From JBFXAM01 sp050184295 (lineage in GTDB: Bacteria > Planctomycetota > Phycisphaerae > UBA1845 > Fen-1342): DNA of 25,343 bases. Positions 6,540 to 14,177 of this stretch are shown here, in pieces. The stretch is from positions 1 to 25,343 of the forward strand of contig JBFXAM010000062.1 in assembly GCA_050184295.1 (NCBI GenBank). Direction: 5' to 3'. The notes under the pieces are model-generated. The model was not told the origin of the DNA, searched no databases, and saw nothing but the letters and a program-made list of their open reading frames with translations. The position numbers and the translations under genes were made by a program. How positions within the stretch are numbered: position 1 is the first letter of the stretch; each line of letters starts with the position of its first letter.

Positions 6540-8545
6540 TCTTCCGGCGAAATGTCCGCCGCCTCGGCGTCGACGCCGACACCGTGCTCGCGACAGTATT
6601 CCGCGATTTCCGCCAGAAACCGCGCCCCGAACTCGCGGCGCTTGCGCTCCCCCACGCCGCGAACGTCCATCAGCCCCGCGATGCTGCTCGGTCGCCGCCG
6701 CGCCAGGTCCCGCAGGGTCGCGTCGCTGAAGATCATGAAAGGCGGCACGGCGCGGTCGCCCGCGAGTTCCCGCCGCACGCCGCGCAACAACTCAAACAGC
6801 TCGCGATCGACGCCGGCCCATGAACGGTCCGACGGCGCCGACACCCGCCTCGCCGCGGTCGCCGGCGCACGCGGCTCGTTCAGGACGCGTGGCGCGCTCG
6901 ATGCCGGCGCGATCCGTGGGTCGATGGTCGCTGCACCGCGCGTCGCGCGCTTGCGGCCTCGGGTGCGCTTCGCGGGTGCTTGCATGAGCCGCACCGGGCG
7001 CTCGCCGCGCAAGACGCGCCACGAGTCGGCGTTCAGCTTGAGCACCGGGTATTCGTCGTCGGTCCGCGTGAGCAGCCCCGCGTCGACCAGTTGCCGCACC
7101 GTGCCGGCCAGCGTGTCGGGCTCGATCTCCGCCAGCAGCCCGAACGTGCTGAGCTGGTCGTGTCCGCAGCGCAGCACGCGCTCGGTGCGCTCGCCGCGCA
7201 GCACATCGACGACGTGCACGACGCCGAAGCGCTCGCGCACCCGCGCGACGCACGAGATCACCTTCTGCGCCAGCACGGTCGCGTCGACCAGTCCGCCGAC
7301 TTCGTCCAGACAGACGTCGCACGCGCCGCAGCGTTCGGCGGCCAGCGCCTGGCCGAAGTAGCGGACGATCGCGCGATGGCGGCAGGTCGGCGTCACGCAG
7401 AACCGCTGCATGTGCCCGAGCAGCGCCCGCATCGCCGGGATCAGCTCCGCGTCCACAGCGGCTTCCTGCGCCGATTTGCGGATCAGCGATTCCCAGCGCA
7501 TCACGTCGGCGCCGGAGTACAGGAGCACGCACTCCGCCTCCAGCCCGTCGCGCCCCGCGCGGCCGGTCTCCTGCTGGTAGTGCTCGATCGACTTGGGCAG
7601 GGCCGTGTGAATTACGCAGCGCACGTCGCTTCGGTCGATCCCCATTCCGAACGCCACCGTGGCCACGACCACGTCGATGCGCTCCTGCGCGAAGTCGTCC
7701 TGTGTCCGCCGCCGGCAGGCCGCGTCCAGCCCCGCGTGGTAGTACGCGGCGCGCAGCCGGGCACGATTCAGATGCGCCGCCAGCTCCTCGGTCTCCCGGC
7801 GGCTGATGCAATAGACGATCGCCGCGTCGCCCGCGTGGCGTCTCAGGACGTCGACCACCTGGTCGCGGACGTCCTCCTTCGGCACCACACGGTAGGTGAG
7901 GTTCGGACGATCGAAACTGCCCACCAGCACGACCGGGTCGCGCAGCCGCAACTGCCCCACGATGTCCGCTCGCACGCGCTCGGTCGCCGTCGCGGTGTAG
8001 GCGTGAAAACTCGCGCCGGCAAAACGCTCGCGCAGCTCCGCGAGGCGACGGTACTCGGGGCGGAAATCGTGCCCCCACTGGCTGATGCAGTGGGCCTCGT
8101 CGATCGCAAACGCGCGCACGCCCGCACGCTGCAACAGCCGCTGAAAACCATCCTGCACCAGCCGCTCGGGCGCCGCGAATAACAACCGCAGCCGCCCGCT
8201 CAGCAGCTCGCCCTCCAACGCGCGGCGCTCGTCGGGCGTGATTCCCGTGTGCAGCGCCGCGGCGGGGTAGCCGCAGACGCGCAGCCCGTCGACCTGGTCT
8301 TTCATGAGCGCGATGAGCGGCGACGCGACGACATCGAGCCGCCCGAGCACCGCGGGCGGGGCCTGGTAACAGATCGACTTGCCCCCGCCCGTCGGCAGCA
8401 CGACCAGCGAGTCGCGCTGCGCCAGGCTTGCCGCGATCGCCTCCGCCTGCAACGGGCGGAACGATTCGTATCCCCAGTAGCGACGCAGCACCGCGCGAAC
8501 CGCCGAGAGATCAGGTTTCGCGGCCGCGTCGGCCCCGGGAGTCAT
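6536..8545 (-). CDS. recQ: ATP-dependent DNA helicase RecQ
   Basis: 669 aa from the ATG at 8545; a TTG at 8563 would add six residues. It is a 3'-5' superfamily-2 helicase acting in recombination and fork repair. Domains in order: helicase core with Walker A P51-T-G-G-G-K-S57, D149-E-A-H-C-I-S-Q-W-G-H-D-F-R-P-E-Y aromatic-rich loop, motif III T184-A-T-A-T, and motif VI Q325-E-T-G-R-A-G-R-D-G; RecQ zinc-binding domain with C388, C406, C409 and C412; RQC winged helix about 420-515; a basic Arg/Lys/Ala linker (525-575); and a C-terminal HRDC domain (577-655). Length and order are those of full RecQ. It lies 82 nt downstream of the fpg-like gene and overlaps the methyltransferase. Confidence 0.95.
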   Translation of the reverse strand: MTPGADAAAKPDLSAVRAVLRRYWGYESFRPLQAEAIAASLAQRDSLVVLPTGGGKSICYQAPPAVLGRLDVVASPLIALMKDQVDGLRVCGYPAAALHTGITPDERRALEGELLSGRLRLLFAAPERLVQDGFQRLLQRAGVRAFAIDEAHCISQWGHDFRPEYRRLAELRERFAGASFHAYTATATERVRADIVGQLRLRDPVVLVGSFDRPNLTYRVVPKEDVRDQVVDVLRRHAGDAAIVYCISRRETEELAAHLNRARLRAAYYHAGLDAACRRRTQDDFAQERIDVVVATVAFGMGIDRSDVRCVIHTALPKSIEHYQQETGRAGRDGLEAECVLLYSGADVMRWESLIRKSAQEAAVDAELIPAMRALLGHMQRFCVTPTCRHRAIVRYFGQALAAERCGACDVCLDEVGGLVDATVLAQKVISCVARVRERFGVVHVVDVLRGERTERVLRCGHDQLSTFGLLAEIEPDTLAGTVRQLVDAGLLTRTDDEYPVLKLNADSWRVLRGERPVRLMQAPAKRTRGRKRATRGAATIDPRIAPASSAPRVLNEPRAPATAARRVSAPSDRSWAGVDRELFELLRGVRRELAGDRAVPPFMIFSDATLRDLARRRPSSIAGLMDVRGVGERKRREFGARFLAEIAEYCREHGVGVDAEAADISPEE

Positions 8546-8627
8546 CGCGTCCAGTGTAAGCAATCGCCGCCCACGATGCGCGCCGACCCGGCACCTTCAG
8601 GAAACCTGCCTGATGCACGCCCATGGA

Positions 8628-9608
8628 TTAATCGATCGTCCGCGGCCAATCATCCTTCAGCAGGCGCGACAACGATCGGTCCGCCAGCAATCGTCCCCCG
8701 GTCTGACACCGCGGGCAGTAGTTCGTCTCGCTCTCCGCGTAGCGAATTCGCTGCACCGGCGTCCCACACGCCGGGCACGGCTCGCCAAAGCGCCCATGTA
8801 CCGCGAAGCCCGGGCGAAACGCCGTAATCTCTCCGGCGCCGGGAAAGCGTCCCGCAAACTTCCGCCGCAGTTCGGCGATCCAGTGGGTCAGCGTCCGTCG
8901 TGCGGCCGCGAGAAGGTCCGCGACGTCTTCAGCGCTCAGCCGCTGCGTGAGCTGCAACGGCGACATGCCGGCCGCGTGGAGGATCTCGTCTGAATACGCG
9001 TTGCCGATGCCGTCGAGGATGCGCGGGTCGGTCAGCGCCCGCTTCAGCGTGTGGTTCTCCCGGCGCAAGGCCGCGGCGAAGGCGGGTTCATCGCAGGCGA
9101 GCACGTCCACGCCGCCGGGGTCGTGCGCCCTGAGGGCCGCTTCGCCCCGCACAATATGCAGCGCGGCCCGCTTTTTGGGCGAGGCTTCGGTGAGCGCCAG
9201 CACGGGGCCCTGTGGGTCGTCGCCGCCGTCGGCCGCGTCGGCGGTGTCCGCGCGGCGTTCGGCGATTGTGGAGCCCGGCGCCGTCGCGAGGTCTCGGCGC
9301 GGTTCGTCGTCGAAGGCGATCGACGCGAGCGTGATCCGCGCCGGCGGCTTGGCGCCTCCTTCCAGCCAGCGCAGCCGCCCGGCGATCATCAGGTGGACGA
9401 TCAGGAACAGCTCCGCGTCGCAGCCGAACACGATCCGCTTGCCGATCCGCCGCAGATCGGTCACGCGTTGTCCCGCGAAGGCTTCGACCGGCGGATGCAC
9501 GGTTCGCAGCACAAACGGACTCACGATTCGCACGTCGCGGATGCGCCGCCCGACGACTCGCGGCGTCAGCGCTTCGAGGTACGCCACGATGTCGGGCAGC
9601 TCGGGCAT
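8628..9608 (-). CDS. Fpg/Nei-family DNA glycosylase, divergent subfamily
   Basis: 326 aa. The ATG at 9608 gives M-P-E-L-P-D, so the catalytic N-terminal proline and Glu follow Met removal. The expected Lys of the beta-hairpin is K57 (R-I-G-K-R). The helix-two-turn-helix runs about 192-219 with G202-N-A-Y-S-D-E-I-L. The zinc finger uses C278, C281, C298 and C301. Departures from classical MutM are Asp instead of Glu at mature position 5; an acidic/Ala-rich insertion of about 30 residues (101-134) between two strands of the N-terminal domain; E-S-E-T-N-Y-C in the finger, where MutM has an Arg-containing motif; and a 25-residue tail after the finger. It is probably a base-excision-repair lyase, but lesion preference is unclear. 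It is the first gene of a likely fpg-recQ-methyltransferase transcript. Confidence 0.85.
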   Translation of the reverse strand: MPELPDIVAYLEALTPRVVGRRIRDVRIVSPFVLRTVHPPVEAFAGQRVTDLRRIGKRIVFGCDAELFLIVHLMIAGRLRWLEGGAKPPARITLASIAFDDEPRRDLATAPGSTIAERRADTADAADGGDDPQGPVLALTEASPKKRAALHIVRGEAALRAHDPGGVDVLACDEPAFAAALRRENHTLKRALTDPRILDGIGNAYSDEILHAAGMSPLQLTQRLSAEDVADLLAAARRTLTHWIAELRRKFAGRFPGAGEITAFRPGFAVHGRFGEPCPACGTPVQRIRYAESETNYCPRCQTGGRLLADRSLSRLLKDDWPRTID

Positions 9609-9660
9609 GTGGATGGGTCGCGTCGGATCGTCGTCCGCGTCGTCGCCGATCGGTGCGCCC

Positions 9661-9673
9661 GCGTAATATACGC
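9661..9673. promoter_or_regulatory. possible divergent -10 element between the fpg-like and GNAT genes
   Basis: The only AT-rich patch in this 91-bp divergent spacer is the inverted repeat GCGTA-ATA-TACGC. It reads TAATAT (9664-9669) toward the GNAT gene and TATATT (9665-9670) toward the fpg-like gene. No good -35 is visible on either side. It could be a shared -10 or a small operator. Confidence 0.3.
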
Positions 9674-9699
9674 CCTGCGATTCAGACGGGAATCCGCGC

Positions 9700-10161
9700 A
9701 TGCACGAATGGACCGAAGGCGAATACTGCATCAGCACCGATCGCGCGCGGCTCGATCTCGACGTCATCCACGCCGGGCTCGACCGTTCATACTGGGCGTC
9801 GGGCATCCCGCGCGACGTGATCGTCCGCTCGATCGCCGGCTCGCTCTGCTTCGGGCTGTACCACGCGCAGCGCCAGATCGGCTTCGCCCGCGTGATCAGC
9901 GACGGCGCGACCTTCGCGTATCTCTCCGACGTATTCGTGCGCGAGGAGTATCGCGGCCGCGGCATCGGCCAGTGGTTCATTCGCACGATCGTCGCGCATC
10001 CCCAATTGCAGGGCCTCCGCCGCTGGCTGCTCGCGACCCGCGATGCGCATGGGCTTTACCGCAAGTTTGGCTTTCGCGAGCTCGAATGCCCCGAGATCTA
10101 TATGGAAATGGTGCGCCCGGACGCGTATCGCGCGCCGCCGGACAGCCATCCGCCGCGTTGA
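9700..10161 (+). CDS. GNAT-family N-acetyltransferase
   Basis: 153 aa. A typical small GNAT fold: motif A is S76-D-V-F-V (strand 4) followed by the acetyl-CoA pyrophosphate loop R85-G-R-G-I-G90, and the C-terminal G118-L-Y-R-K-F-G-F segment is the usual motif B region after helix 4. The N-terminus, with an L27-x-R-S-Y-W-A-S-G-I-P pattern, resembles the acetyltransferase group whose members begin with a D-x-x-x-Y-W-x-x-x-x-P block. The substrate is unknown. It uses the ATG at 9700 with no strong ribosome-binding site. It is divergent from the fpg-like gene. The next gene has its own promoter-like sequence just past this stop codon. Confidence 0.85.
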   Translation: MHEWTEGEYCISTDRARLDLDVIHAGLDRSYWASGIPRDVIVRSIAGSLCFGLYHAQRQIGFARVISDGATFAYLSDVFVREEYRGRGIGQWFIRTIVAHPQLQGLRRWLLATRDAHGLYRKFGFRELECPEIYMEMVRPDAYRAPPDSHPPR

Positions 10162-10166
10162 GCTCC

Positions 10167-10182
10167 GCGGCCGGGTACAATC
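10167..10182 (+). promoter_or_regulatory. promoter-like 16-mer, copy 1 (TACAAT -10)
   Basis: GCGGCCGGGTACAATC lies just after the GNAT stop codon. It contains TACAAT at 10176-10181, 50 nt before the ATG of the DsbA-like gene. An identical 16-mer at 12265-12280 sits 48 nt before the zinc-ribbon gene. The predicted leader is about 40 nt. No convincing -35 hexamer is present at 16-18 nt. A TTGAGC at 10158-10163 is too close (12 nt). Confidence 0.5.
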
Positions 10183-10230
10183 CGCCGCATCGCCGCCGCG
10201 ACGGCGGCGCCCCTGGGGAGCACCGACCAC

Positions 10231-10860
10231 ATGACCAAGCCACGAATCGCGCGCCGCGCCGGCCTGCTTCTCCTTGCGGTGCTCTGCGGCGGCTGCCCGC
10301 CCGTCGATCCCGGCCGGGACGACGCCATCGTGAATCCGACGTTGCGCTCTGACGACCACGTGCTCGGCGCCGCGAACGCCCCGCTGGTCGTCGTCGAGTA
10401 CGGCGACTTCGAGTGTCCCGTCTGTGGGCGTTTCTTCGACGAGACCTATCCGACGATCAAGTCCGAATACGTCGACAGCGGCCGCGTCCGCTGGGTCTTC
10501 CGACACTTCCCGCTCCGCACGCTGCACCCGCGGGCTCAGGCGGCCGCCGAAGCCGCTGAGTGCGCCGGAACGCAGGAGGCGTTCTTCGCGTTTCACGACT
10601 TGTTGTTTGCCAACCAGGACGACCTGAGTGATGCCGCGCTGCGTTCGCTCGCGGCCGAGGCCGGGCTCGATCTGGCGGCCTTTGACGCATGCGTAGCCGC
10701 GGGTCGCGCCACGCGCGTGCAGAGCGACGTGGATGCCGGCGTTTCCGCGGGGGTGACCGGTACGCCCTCCTTTCTCATCGACGGGCAGCTCGTGCCCGGA
10801 TTCCAGTCCGCGGCGCAGTTGCGGGTCAAGCTTGACGCCGCGCTTGCCAAAGCAGACTAG
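10231..10860 (+). CDS. DsbA-like thioredoxin-fold envelope protein
   Basis: 209 aa. The ATG at 10231 follows GGGGAG at 10215-10220. The N-terminus is a signal sequence with hydrophobic core 11-18 ending in L18-C-G-G-C22. This looks like a lipoprotein signal, although neither Cys has a canonical lipobox. The mature part is a DsbA/DSBA-family thioredoxin fold: active site E61-C-P-V-C65, F-R-H-F-P (90-94) after strand 3, a helical insertion, and cis-Pro loop T176-G-T-P179. These elements fit a thiol-disulfide oxidoreductase or disulfide isomerase acting outside the cytoplasm. A third redox-capable pair (C111, C154) may be structural. No DsbB/VKOR partner is visible in the window. Confidence 0.9.
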   Translation: MTKPRIARRAGLLLLAVLCGGCPPVDPGRDDAIVNPTLRSDDHVLGAANAPLVVVEYGDFECPVCGRFFDETYPTIKSEYVDSGRVRWVFRHFPLRTLHPRAQAAAEAAECAGTQEAFFAFHDLLFANQDDLSDAALRSLAAEAGLDLAAFDACVAAGRATRVQSDVDAGVSAGVTGTPSFLIDGQLVPGFQSAAQLRVKLDAALAKAD

Positions 10861-10861
10861 C

Positions 10862-10910
10862 GGACCCGCCCCGCTTGTCGATCCAACGCGGAGCCTCCGC
10901 CTTCGGGTCC
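10862..10910 (+). other. nested hairpin between the DsbA-like gene and der
   Basis: Starting one base after the TAG stop, GGACCCG (10862-10868) pairs with CGGGTCC (10904-10910). Inside this outer stem a second hairpin, GCGGA-GCC-TCCGC, spans 10888-10900. There is no T-tract, so it may be a processing or attenuation structure, or a Rho-assisted end of the upstream transcript. It lies 48 nt before the der start codon. Confidence 0.4.
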
Positions 10911-10958
10911 ATACGGCCGTCGTCGGAACGCCGCGTCTTTCGCGTATCATTGAGCGCT

Positions 10959-12320
10959 ATGCCGCTTCCCTGTGTGGTCATCGTGGGTCGCCCGAACGTG
11001 GGCAAAAGCTCGCTGCTGAACGCGCTCGCCAAAGAGCGCGTCAGCATCGTCGACCCGCGCGCCGGGATCACGCGCGACCGCGTCGGCGTCGTGATCGAGC
11101 ACGATGAGCGTTTTTTCGAACTGCTCGACACGGGCGGCATCGGCATTGTCGACGAGGACCGCCTCGAAGCCCATGTCGAGGAGCAGATCGAGTTCGCCAT
11201 CCAGCGCGCCGACCTCGTGCTCTTTCTCTGCGACGTCCGCGACGGCATCGCCACGCTCGACCGCGCCATCGCCGAACGCCTCCGCCGCACGCAGCGCCCG
11301 GTCATCGTCGTCGTGAACAAGGTCGACGTGGAGACGCTCGCAGCCGACGCCGCGGCGTTCGAGTCGTTCGGGTTTGGCGAGCCGGCGCGGGTTTCGTGCA
11401 AGCACTATCGCGGGTTGCAGGAGCTGCTCGAAAGAATCGGCGGCGCGATCGAGGCGACGGGCGAGCGGCCGGCCGCGCCGGTGATGAAGCTGGCGATCGT
11501 CGGCAAGCGCAACGCGGGCAAGAGCACCTTGGTGAACGCGCTCGCCGGCGAAGCGCGCATGATCGTCAGCGAGACCCCCGGCACGACGCGCGACGCGGTC
11601 GACGTGCGCTTCGAGCGCGACGGGCGCGTGTTCGTCGCGATCGACACCGCCGGCGTGCGCAAACGCGCGCGGATGGACGACATCGATTTCTATTCGTACA
11701 CCCGCGCGCTCTCGTCGATCCGTCGCGCGGACGTGGTCGCGGTGCTGATCGACGCCGAAACGCCCGTCAGCGAGGTGGATCTGAAGCTGGTGCGCGCCGT
11801 GCTCGACGAGCACAAGCCGCTGCTGCTGGCGCTCAACAAGTGGGATCTCGTCAAGGACCGCGCCGAAGTGCGCGAATTCAGCGAGTACTTCGAGCGTGTC
11901 ATGCCGCAGATCGACTTCGCTCCGCTGGTCTGCTTGACCGCCAAGTCGGGCAAGAACGTGGACCGGCTCGTCGACGTCGCGAGCGGGCTTTTTAAGCAGG
12001 CCCACACGCGCGTCACCACCGGCCGGCTCAACGCCGTCGTCGAGGAGATTCTCGGCGAGCGCGCCCCCTCGGCGCGCAAGGGCGGCAAGCTGCCGAAGAT
12101 CTACTACGCCGCCCAGGTCTCGGCCGCCCCGCCGACCTTTGCGTTCTTCTGCAACGACCCGGCGCTGATCGCCGAAAACTACCGGCGGTTTCTCGAAAAC
12201 CGTCTTCGCCAGCGCCTGCCCGTCAGCGAGATCCCGCTGCGCCTGCTCTTTCGCGCCCGGCGGCGCGGCCGGGTACAATCATCGAGCGCCGGGTCCGGGG
12301 ACGCTCACGACGAGGAGTAG
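10959..12320 (+). CDS. der: GTPase Der (EngA), 50S ribosome assembly
   Basis: 453 aa from the ATG at 10959; the frame extends upstream but family proteins start at the first P-loop strand. It has two tandem GTPase domains and a C-terminal KH-like domain, the unique Der layout. Domain 1: G10-R-P-N-V-G-K-S17, D57-T-G-G, N120-K-V-D. Domain 2: G182-K-R-N-A-G-K-S189, D229-T-A-G, N293-K-W-D. The KH-like domain is about 350-435. In the second P-loop, K-R-N-A replaces the more usual R-P-N-V/A. The C-terminal tail (437-453) is Ser/Asp/Glu-rich and variable. It is essential in most bacteria and needed for 50S maturation. The last 50 bp carry the promoter-like 16-mer and the GAGGAG ribosome-binding site of the next gene. 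Confidence 0.97.
   Translation: MPLPCVVIVGRPNVGKSSLLNALAKERVSIVDPRAGITRDRVGVVIEHDERFFELLDTGGIGIVDEDRLEAHVEEQIEFAIQRADLVLFLCDVRDGIATLDRAIAERLRRTQRPVIVVVNKVDVETLAADAAAFESFGFGEPARVSCKHYRGLQELLERIGGAIEATGERPAAPVMKLAIVGKRNAGKSTLVNALAGEARMIVSETPGTTRDAVDVRFERDGRVFVAIDTAGVRKRARMDDIDFYSYTRALSSIRRADVVAVLIDAETPVSEVDLKLVRAVLDEHKPLLLALNKWDLVKDRAEVREFSEYFERVMPQIDFAPLVCLTAKSGKNVDRLVDVASGLFKQAHTRVTTGRLNAVVEEILGERAPSARKGGKLPKIYYAAQVSAAPPTFAFFCNDPALIAENYRRFLENRLRQRLPVSEIPLRLLFRARRRGRVQSSSAGSGDAHDEE
12265..12280 (+). promoter_or_regulatory. promoter-like 16-mer, copy 2 (TACAAT -10), inside der
   Basis: This is identical over 16 nt to the copy at 10167-10182 and contains TACAAT at 12274-12279. It lies within the last codons of der and 48 nt before the ATG at 12327. 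The matching position relative to the downstream start is the main support for a promoter role. Confidence 0.5.
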
Positions 12321-12326
12321 CGATTC

Positions 12327-12839
12327 ATGGCGATCGAATTCCACTGTGAATTCTGCGGCAAGCCGATCCGCACCGCCGACGAGCACGCCGGCAAGCGCGG
12401 CAAGTGCCCGTCGTGTCATCAGGCCGTCTACATCCCGACGCCCAGCGAGCAGATCGAGACCCTCGGACTCGAACCGCTCGATCGCGGCTTTATCGAGCAG
12501 CAGGAAAAGCTCCTCCGCGAAACCCGCGATCTGACCAGCAAGATGCTCCGCGAACGCGCCGCCGACGCCGGCGACGCCGGCCCGCGCCACGCCGCCTCGC
12601 AGGATCTGCCCATCGGCGACGACGACGTCGAGCCGCTCGTGGTTTCGTATGCGGTGAAGATGGCGGACGGCGATCTCGTGTCCGCTGACGAGCTGGCAAG
12701 GGAGCTGCGCAAACACTGGGCGGTTGCCGAGAAGATCATCCAGCGGCTCACGATCGACGAAATGCCGCATCCCACACTCGCGCGCATTCCGCGGCCCGTG
12801 CTGGTCGGGTTCTTCAAGCGCCTCCGCGAAAAGAAATAA
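12327..12839 (+). CDS. zinc-ribbon protein of unknown function
   Basis: 170 aa. The ATG at 12327 is preceded by GAGGAG at 12312-12317, embedded in the end of der. Residues 7-31 form a zinc ribbon: C7-E-F-C10 and C28-P-S-C31, with the basic H-A-G-K-R-G-K stretch before the second pair. This pattern is common in small planctomycete proteins. A helical linker (38-80) follows, then an acidic spacer, and a conserved-looking C-terminal domain (88-170) with a helix-turn-helix-like feel (E-L-A-R-E-L-R-K-H-W-A-V-A-E-K-I-I). The latter could be DNA- or ribosome-binding, but this is inference. No known name. It sits directly after der but with its own promoter candidate. Confidence 0.75.
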   Translation: MAIEFHCEFCGKPIRTADEHAGKRGKCPSCHQAVYIPTPSEQIETLGLEPLDRGFIEQQEKLLRETRDLTSKMLRERAADAGDAGPRHAASQDLPIGDDDVEPLVVSYAVKMADGDLVSADELARELRKHWAVAEKIIQRLTIDEMPHPTLARIPRPVLVGFFKRLREKK

Positions 12840-12911
12840 CACGCGCCTGGGGAGCGCGCAAACGCGTCGGATCGCTCGCAAGCGGCCCGCGCGACGTCGG
12901 CGCGCCACGCC

Positions 12912-14177
12912 TCAGCCTGCCCCGTCCACCGGTTGCGTCGTGGGTTCGCGCTCGCCCGGCTGTGTCGCCGCATCCGGCGCCGGCGGTCTCGGCGTCGCGA
13001 ACGCGTTCTCGCTCACCAGCTCAAACTCGACCCGCACGACTTCGTCGCCGCGGCGCACGGTCACCGCGATCGACTCCCCCGCTGCCTTCGACCACAGCGC
13101 ACGGCGCAGCTCGATGAGCCGGGGCGTCCGCTGGTCGTCGAGATGCGTGATCACGTCGTCGACACGCAACCCGGCATCCGCAGCGGGTCCGCGAACCTGT
13201 CCCACGATCCGCAGGCCGTCGCGCGGCGAGCTGGGCCGCGTGGTCGGCTCCTCTCCAACCAGCAACTCGGGCGCAAGGGTCACGCCGAGAAAGCCGCGCC
13301 GCACATCCTCGCCGCGCGCCAATCGATCCAGATGCCGCATGATTCGCGCCGGCGGGATCGCAAAGCCGATGCCCGAGTCGTACCAGGCGACGCCCGCCAG
13401 CTCGTCCTCGCCCGCCGCCATCGGTACACAGATTCCGAGCAGGCGCCCGGCGATGTCGAACACCGGGCCGCCGTAGTTTGCGGGCGAGGTCTTCGCATCG
13501 GTTTGCAGCGCCAGCCCGTTCGCCCGGTTCAGCGCGCTCACGCAGCCGACGGACACCGCCGGCGTTGCGCTGCCGTGACCATAGCCCGCGACCAGCGCCC
13601 ACTGCCCGACGCGAACGTCGGGTGGCAGGGCCAGCGTCGGCGTCGGCAGGGGCGCGTCGCCGGATTTCTCGGGGGCGATCTTGAGTAGCGCGATACGCGC
13701 CGGGTGATCGCGCGCCACGAGCTTCGCGACGTAGCGCCGCTCGTCCGCAAGGGTGACGGTGATGATCGAGGGGTCGCGGATGAAGTTGAAGCTGCTCGTC
13801 ACGATCAGCCCGTCGGCCGACCAGATCACGCCCGTCGTCGGGCTGTCCGCCTGGCGAAACGCGCTCGCACCGCGCCGCGGATCGTCCTCCCGCGCCGCCG
13901 GCTGTGCTCCGCCGATCGTCTCGATCCGCACGACGCTCGGCGCGATCGCCGCCAGCGCCGCGCGAAACACCTGCGGCTGCGCCGCGAGCAGCGCCGCCGC
14001 CGCGGCCGCGTCCGGCGTCTCACGCCCGTCGTCGACCGCCGCGGCGGAAGGCGCCGGCGGCGGGGCGGCGGTCGGAGTCTGCGCCGCCAGCGGCGCGCAA
14101 GCCCAGGCCGACGCAAACGCGACCGCGAAGGTGCCCGACAGCACGCGTCGCCGGTGGTCGGTCGCGCGCCGCGTCAT
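12912..14177 (-). CDS. HtrA/DegP-like protein with fully degenerate triad (pseudoprotease 2) plus PDZ
   Basis: 421 aa. The ATG at 14177 overlaps the previous stop in ATGA. The signal peptide is about 1-32, followed by an Ala/Pro-rich linker. The trypsin-like double-barrel domain (about 68-285) aligns well with the active paralogue at 15256-16989, but every catalytic position is changed. The His position (T-N-F-H in the paralogue) is F130 (T-S-S-F). The Asp position (G-D-I-A-L-F-K) is R161 (A-R-I-A-L-L-K). The Ser position (G-N-S-G-G-P) is Y235 (A-N-Y-G-G-P). The surrounding fold residues are retained. A PDZ domain follows (about 295-385) with a G-F-L-G-V-T entry strand. The last ~30 residues are Pro/Thr-rich. 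It is the last gene of the operon and probably a non-catalytic binding protein in the envelope. Confidence 0.88.
   Translation of the reverse strand: MTRRATDHRRRVLSGTFAVAFASAWACAPLAAQTPTAAPPPAPSAAAVDDGRETPDAAAAAALLAAQPQVFRAALAAIAPSVVRIETIGGAQPAAREDDPRRGASAFRQADSPTTGVIWSADGLIVTSSFNFIRDPSIITVTLADERRYVAKLVARDHPARIALLKIAPEKSGDAPLPTPTLALPPDVRVGQWALVAGYGHGSATPAVSVGCVSALNRANGLALQTDAKTSPANYGGPVFDIAGRLLGICVPMAAGEDELAGVAWYDSGIGFAIPPARIMRHLDRLARGEDVRRGFLGVTLAPELLVGEEPTTRPSSPRDGLRIVGQVRGPAADAGLRVDDVITHLDDQRTPRLIELRRALWSKAAGESIAVTVRRGDEVVRVEFELVSENAFATPRPPAPDAATQPGEREPTTQPVDGAG

Noticed and set aside
5751..7361. Long + strand open frame (over 500 codons) through the methyltransferase and recQ region
   Set aside because: It is antisense to two genes with clear motifs, and its translation is Arg/Pro/Ser/His-rich with no domain. 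Such frames are expected opposite GC-rich genes. The same applies to long antisense frames at 6980-8182, 9787-10950, 10947-12278, 16806-18269 and 20775-22085.
10945..10958. TATCAT just before the der ATG, and TACACT just before the recQ ATG, as promoters of leaderless mRNAs
   Set aside because: The spacing to the start codons would fit, but neither has a recognisable -35 and each rests on a single hexamer, so I did not list them as features.
12889..12905. GCGCG/CGCGC hairpin in the convergent gap after the zinc-ribbon gene and the operon end
   Set aside because: Only 5 bp with a 7-nt loop and no T-tract. In sequence this GC-rich, such pairings are common by chance.
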